DNA of 64,000 nt from Halobaculum sp. XH14 (lineage in GTDB: Archaea > Halobacteriota > Halobacteria > Halobacteriales > Haloferacaceae). The notes beneath the pieces are model-generated. The model was not told the origin of the DNA. It did not search any database and was given only the letters and a program-made list of their open reading frames with translations. Shown piece after piece: positions 60,920-64,000 of this stretch. The DNA is taken from positions 930,001 to 994,000 of the forward strand of contig NZ_CP134949.1 in the NCBI RefSeq assembly GCF_032116555.1. Reading direction: 5' to 3'. How positions within the stretch are numbered: position 1 is the stretch's first letter; every line of letters starts with the position of its first letter. A program made the position numbers and the translations under genes.

Positions 60920-62404
60920 TCAGGTCACCTCCGCCGGCTCGACACACTGGCCCGCGGGACAGCGCCCGTCCGCGTGGGCCGCGAACTCCGATTCGAACGC
61001 CGCGAGCGCGGTTCGGGCCGGTCGCCCCGCCCGGACGCCGAACGAACAGAGACTGGACGTGGCCATCACCCGGCCGAGTTCCTCGATGCCGTCGGCGTCG
61101 TACTCGCCGTCGTAGACCGCCCGCAGGAGCGCCGTGAGCTGTGTCGTCCCCTCGCGGCACGGCACGCAGCGGCCGCAGTTCCCCTCGGCCGCGAACCGCG
61201 CGCGTCGTCCGACGAACTCGACGACGCAGCTGTCCTCCGCGAGCACGTGAACCGTGCCGTCGGTCCCCAGGTTCGCGGCCGACAGCGCCTCGGGGTCGAC
61301 GCCGACGTCGAGGTCGCGCGTGAGCCCGCCGAAGCGGCCGCCCACGCAGGCGGCCTTGACCGTCCCCTCCACCTCGACCGCGTCGACCGCGTCGGCCAGG
61401 CTGTCGCTCTCCCGCAGTTCCACCGTCGCCGGCGCGGCCACGTCGCCGGTCACGGTCACCACCCGTGTTTCCGGCTCCCGTCCGTCCCTGAGCGCGATCG
61501 CGAGCTGGGCGAGCGTCCGGGAGGTGTGGACCAGCGTCGGCCGGCCGTGGAGTCCGACCTCCTCGGGGCCGGGCGGCCGGAGGCGGGCCTCCAGCCGGTG
61601 GTTGCCTTCGATCGCTTCCAGCGCCATCGTCGGTTCGGCGGCCCGGTACTCCGGCGGCCCGGCGACCACGTCGATGGGGGCCGGCGGGTCCGGGTACGTT
61701 GTTGCCGCCTCCCGGGCGGTTTCGACGGCCCGCTCGTCCGCGGCGGACGCGTACACGACGAGCCGTTCGGCGTCCACGGCCCGGGCGAGGGCGGTCGCCC
61801 CGTCGAGGACCTCGAAGGGCGCGCCGGCGAGCAGGAGCGCGTCCGCGGGGTTCCCGTGCCCGTTCACGACGACTGCGGCGTCGCCGTCACCGTCACGAAC
61901 GGTCCCCCACGTCTCCGCGAGGAACGCGTCCTGGCAGCGGTCGCCCCAGCCTCGTCCGCGGAGGCGAGTCCCGGCGTCCAGCACCGCGGCGGGGTCGGGA
62001 TTTCCGAACCCGCCCGCAGCCTCGTGGTCGGCCGGGTTCGTCGGGCGTCGCCACCCGCAGGCCGCAAGCACCGAACGATTCCCAACACCGAACCCGGGCA
62101 ACTCCGGGACGGGGAGCCGCGTCGCGTCGGGGTCGTGCTCGACGACGGCGTCCGGATCGGCCGTCGTCACGTCCCCGGCCTCCGCGACCGTCGAAACGAT
62201 CGTCTTCGCGCGCTCGGGCGGACACCGCGCGTGGAAGCCGGTCCGGCCCCGGCGCGTGACCGAGAGGAGCGGCTCGACGGCGGGGACGCCGGTCGACCCG
62301 ACCGCGAGGACCGTCGCGTCGGCGTCGGAACCCCGCAGTTCGGCTCCCTGAGCGGTCCCGGAGACCCGGACGACCGGGTCCCCCGCTGTCGATGTGAGTG
62401 TCAT
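60920..62404 (-). CDS. NuoF-like subunit of formate dehydrogenase with degenerate FMN/NAD site
   Basis: 494 residues. Matches the order of NuoF/Nqo1: Rossmann-like centre, SLBB-like part, then iron-sulfur domain with GNCGRCVPCREG (Cys410, 413 and 416) and LCSFG (Cys453). The FMN/NAD motif that should read GRGGAGFPTG is GRGWGDRCQD (150-159), and the NADES-EPG segment is NGHGNPAD (181-188). So flavin and NAD binding is doubtful. The N-terminal 120 residues are a thioredoxin-like or unrelated part. First gene of the operon. ATG at 62404. Confidence 0.85.
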   Translation of the reverse strand: MTLTSTAGDPVVRVSGTAQGAELRGSDADATVLAVGSTGVPAVEPLLSVTRRGRTGFHARCPPERAKTIVSTVAEAGDVTTADPDAVVEHDPDATRLPVPELPGFGVGNRSVLAACGWRRPTNPADHEAAGGFGNPDPAAVLDAGTRLRGRGWGDRCQDAFLAETWGTVRDGDGDAAVVVNGHGNPADALLLAGAPFEVLDGATALARAVDAERLVVYASAADERAVETAREAATTYPDPPAPIDVVAGPPEYRAAEPTMALEAIEGNHRLEARLRPPGPEEVGLHGRPTLVHTSRTLAQLAIALRDGREPETRVVTVTGDVAAPATVELRESDSLADAVDAVEVEGTVKAACVGGRFGGLTRDLDVGVDPEALSAANLGTDGTVHVLAEDSCVVEFVGRRARFAAEGNCGRCVPCREGTTQLTALLRAVYDGEYDADGIEELGRVMATSSLCSFGVRAGRPARTALAAFESEFAAHADGRCPAGQCVEPAEVT

Positions 62405-62975
62405 TTGCTACCGTCTCACGGGAAGTGGGCGCTTCAGTATGTTAAATCATCGGGGGTGGAATGAGCTTCAGTAATTACTCCGCGAGAAACGATCGTCGTT
62501 CGCGGCCGGGAGCCCATCGGCTCACGAGTCAGTCGCGTCGAGCCCGTCCCACCCTATGACACGGATGCATTCCTCCTCCGGGACGCGCTCGTCGGCGGTT
62601 CGATCGCGGGGGACGCCGGTGTGGTAGCCGGGTGCGGGAGTGGGAGCGGAAGCAGTCCGGCTACCGGTCCCGCGGCGGATGGGCCAGTGGCCGTCGCCGC
62701 GGCACGCCCGCGTCCCCGCGCCGCCGTCGGGAAACTCCCGACGTCCCGCGAGCCGGACCGATATCGGACCCGGAGCGGTCGCGATACCGCCGGGCACACT
62801 GGGGAACGCGCCCGGCGGCGCGGGTCGCCCCCGTGGGCGACTGCGTCGCGTATCCGGTTCGCGGCGTCTCGTGAGGGGGAACTGCGACACTTCACTGTAC
62901 CGCCCACGTTCTCGAAACTGATTCTTTCCGGCGCCACGGGCCGGCTTTTTGCCACGCGCCGTGCTCGTTCCCGTC
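62405..62975. other. Divergent region, fdh operon and Gfo/Idh/MocA gene
   Basis: 571 bases. GTTAAATC (62441-62448) is the TATA of the fdh operon on the minus strand. CTTTTTGCC (about 62944-62952) is the TATA of the plus-strand gene. The region between is Arg/Pro-rich in all frames and I do not see a credible gene; the longest frame (62522-62995, minus) lacks coding character except perhaps at its C-terminus. Confidence 0.6.
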
Positions 62976-64000
62976 ATGTTCGAACGGCTGTTCACGAACG
63001 CGGCGGCCCGCGACTGGGATCAGTCCCCCTCCGGCACGGTCAGGGTCGCCGTCGTGGGGCTGGGCAACTACGCGCGCTCGGTCTCGCTGCCGGCGATGGC
63101 GGACGCGACGTACTGCGAACCGACGGTCGCCGTGAGCGGCAGCGCCCGGGCGCGAACGGCCGCCTCGGAGGAGTTCGGTCTCACCGCCCTCGACTACGAC
63201 GCCTACGAGGCCGGCGGGGCGGCCGGGGAGTACGACGCGGTGTACGTGGCGACGGCGAACCGGCTCCACCTCCCGCACGTCGAGACGGCCGCGGGCCTAG
63301 GCAAGGCCGTCCTCTGTGAGAAGCCGCTGGAGGCGACCGTCGAACGGACGGAGCGGCTCGTCACGGCCTGCGAGTCGGCGGACGTCCCGCTGATGACCGC
63401 CTACCGGATGCAGGCCGACCCGGTGATGCGTCGGCTTCGGGAGTTAGTCCGCGCCGGCGGCATCGGCGACCCCGTCCGCGCGTCGGGCGACTTCACGTTC
63501 CCGCTGCTCGCGGGCGGCGGCGACCCGGACCAGTGGCGGCTCGACGCCGACCTCGCTGGCGGGGGCGCGCTCTTCGACGTCGGCGTCTACCCCCTGAACA
63601 CGACGCGCTTCCTCCTCGATGCCGACCCGCTGGCCGCGTGGGGCCACGTCAGGTCCACGAGCCCGCCGTTCGCGGACGTGGACGAGCACGTGGAGTTCGG
63701 CGTCGACTTCGGCGACTGCGTCGGGAACTTCTCCGCGTCCTTCTCGGGTCACCCCTCGACGACCCTGCGGCTCCAGGGGAGCGAGGGGACCGTCGACGTG
63801 ACCGACGCTTTCGAGCCCGGAGTCGAGCGCACGGTCGCCGTCGAGACGGACGCCGGCCGGGCGACCGTCGAGGGCGTCGGCGCGGACGAGACGCGCGAGG
63901 AGTTCGACTACTTCGCACACGCGGTGCTGACGGGCGCGGCGATCGAACCCGACGGCGCGGACGGCCTGGCCGACGTGCGAACGATGGCGACGGTGCTGGA
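62976..64000 (+). CDS. gfo6: Gfo/Idh/MocA oxidoreductase, D-xylose dehydrogenase-like, truncated by window edge
   Basis: First 341 residues of a longer gene. Rossmann N-terminus TVRVAVVGLGNYARSVSLPAM, then YDAVYVATANRLHLPHVETAAGLGKAVLCEKPLEATVE with the family Glu-Lys-Pro. The rest (PDQWRLDADLAGGGALFDVGVYPLNTTRFLL) is very like the NADP-dependent D-xylose 1-dehydrogenase of haloarchaea (Gfo6), a first step of pentose oxidation. Leaderless TATA CTTTTTGCC before ATG at 62976. The end lies beyond the window. Confidence 0.8.
   Translation, partial: MFERLFTNAAARDWDQSPSGTVRVAVVGLGNYARSVSLPAMADATYCEPTVAVSGSARARTAASEEFGLTALDYDAYEAGGAAGEYDAVYVATANRLHLPHVETAAGLGKAVLCEKPLEATVERTERLVTACESADVPLMTAYRMQADPVMRRLRELVRAGGIGDPVRASGDFTFPLLAGGGDPDQWRLDADLAGGGALFDVGVYPLNTTRFLLDADPLAAWGHVRSTSPPFADVDEHVEFGVDFGDCVGNFSASFSGHPSTTLRLQGSEGTVDVTDAFEPGVERTVAVETDAGRATVEGVGADETREEFDYFAHAVLTGAAIEPDGADGLADVRTMATVL

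Noticed and set aside
62522-62995. Minus-strand frame of 157 codons next to the fdh operon
   Set aside because: Arg/Pro/Gly-rich with no domain and no promoter; only the last 30 codons look protein-like.

Overview
The window is chromosomal DNA from an extremely halophilic archaeon (class Halobacteria). The signs are very high GC, acidic predicted proteins, twin-arginine lipoprotein signals, many leaderless genes with an AT-rich TATA element about 25-30 bases before the start codon, and archaeal or haloarchaeal markers (Cdc48 AAA ATPase, ribosomal protein S8e, RadB, CofG, LarC). I cannot fix the genus. It reads as ordinary core chromosome with compact genes. The accessory signal lies mainly in intergenic repeats. 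I see no rRNA, tRNA, CRISPR array or intact transposase gene.

Layout. 0.1-6.8 kb: phosphate uptake (pstS, pstC, pstA, pstB, then phoU), interrupted by a convergent lipoprotein gene. 6.8-7.6 kb: an 838-base element with long inverted ends and no intact gene. 7.6-15.9 kb: housekeeping and DNA maintenance (cdc48, larC, a RuvC-like protein, radB, rps8e, a cupin, an acidic secreted protein). 16-17 kb: repeats and a TVP38-type membrane protein. 17.3-22.2 kb: an acetyltransferase, a DUF92 membrane protein, two complementary cis-prenyltransferase homologues and a Gdx/SMR fusion, a plausible lipid-carrier neighbourhood. 22.4-31.9 kb: MscS, CofG (F420 synthesis), acyl-CoA dehydrogenase, a histidine kinase, a sugar kinase, an M24 peptidase and a ZIP transporter. 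32-44.8 kb: thioredoxin reductase between inverted repeats, USP, CysS, a J-domain ferredoxin fusion, CbiX plus its DR2241-type partner, Trm112-like, PurA and a small wHTH protein. 44.8-54.9 kb: a large acidic coiled-coil protein, membrane and zinc-ribbon proteins, CoxC, a RIO-like kinase, an aldehyde dehydrogenase and MobA. 55-62.4 kb: a formate-dehydrogenase-type operon on the minus strand (NuoF-like, NuoG-like ferredoxin, FdhA, DUF1641, second molybdopterin protein, then MobA). The right edge holds a truncated Gfo/Idh/MocA dehydrogenase resembling D-xylose dehydrogenase.

Most notable: (1) a split cis-prenyltransferase, in which one protein has the catalytic Asp motif and the other has the C-terminal RxG motif, as in eukaryotic DHDDS/NgBR; (2) a repeat family whose outer end overlaps the stop codons of two convergent genes and whose central hairpin keeps its shape while its sequence changes; (3) a formate dehydrogenase operon whose NuoF-like subunit keeps its iron-sulfur cysteines but has lost the FMN/NAD motifs; (4) a second repeat family with a near-identical inverted pair around trxB; (5) several perfect palindromes at promoters, candidate operators for unknown regulators.
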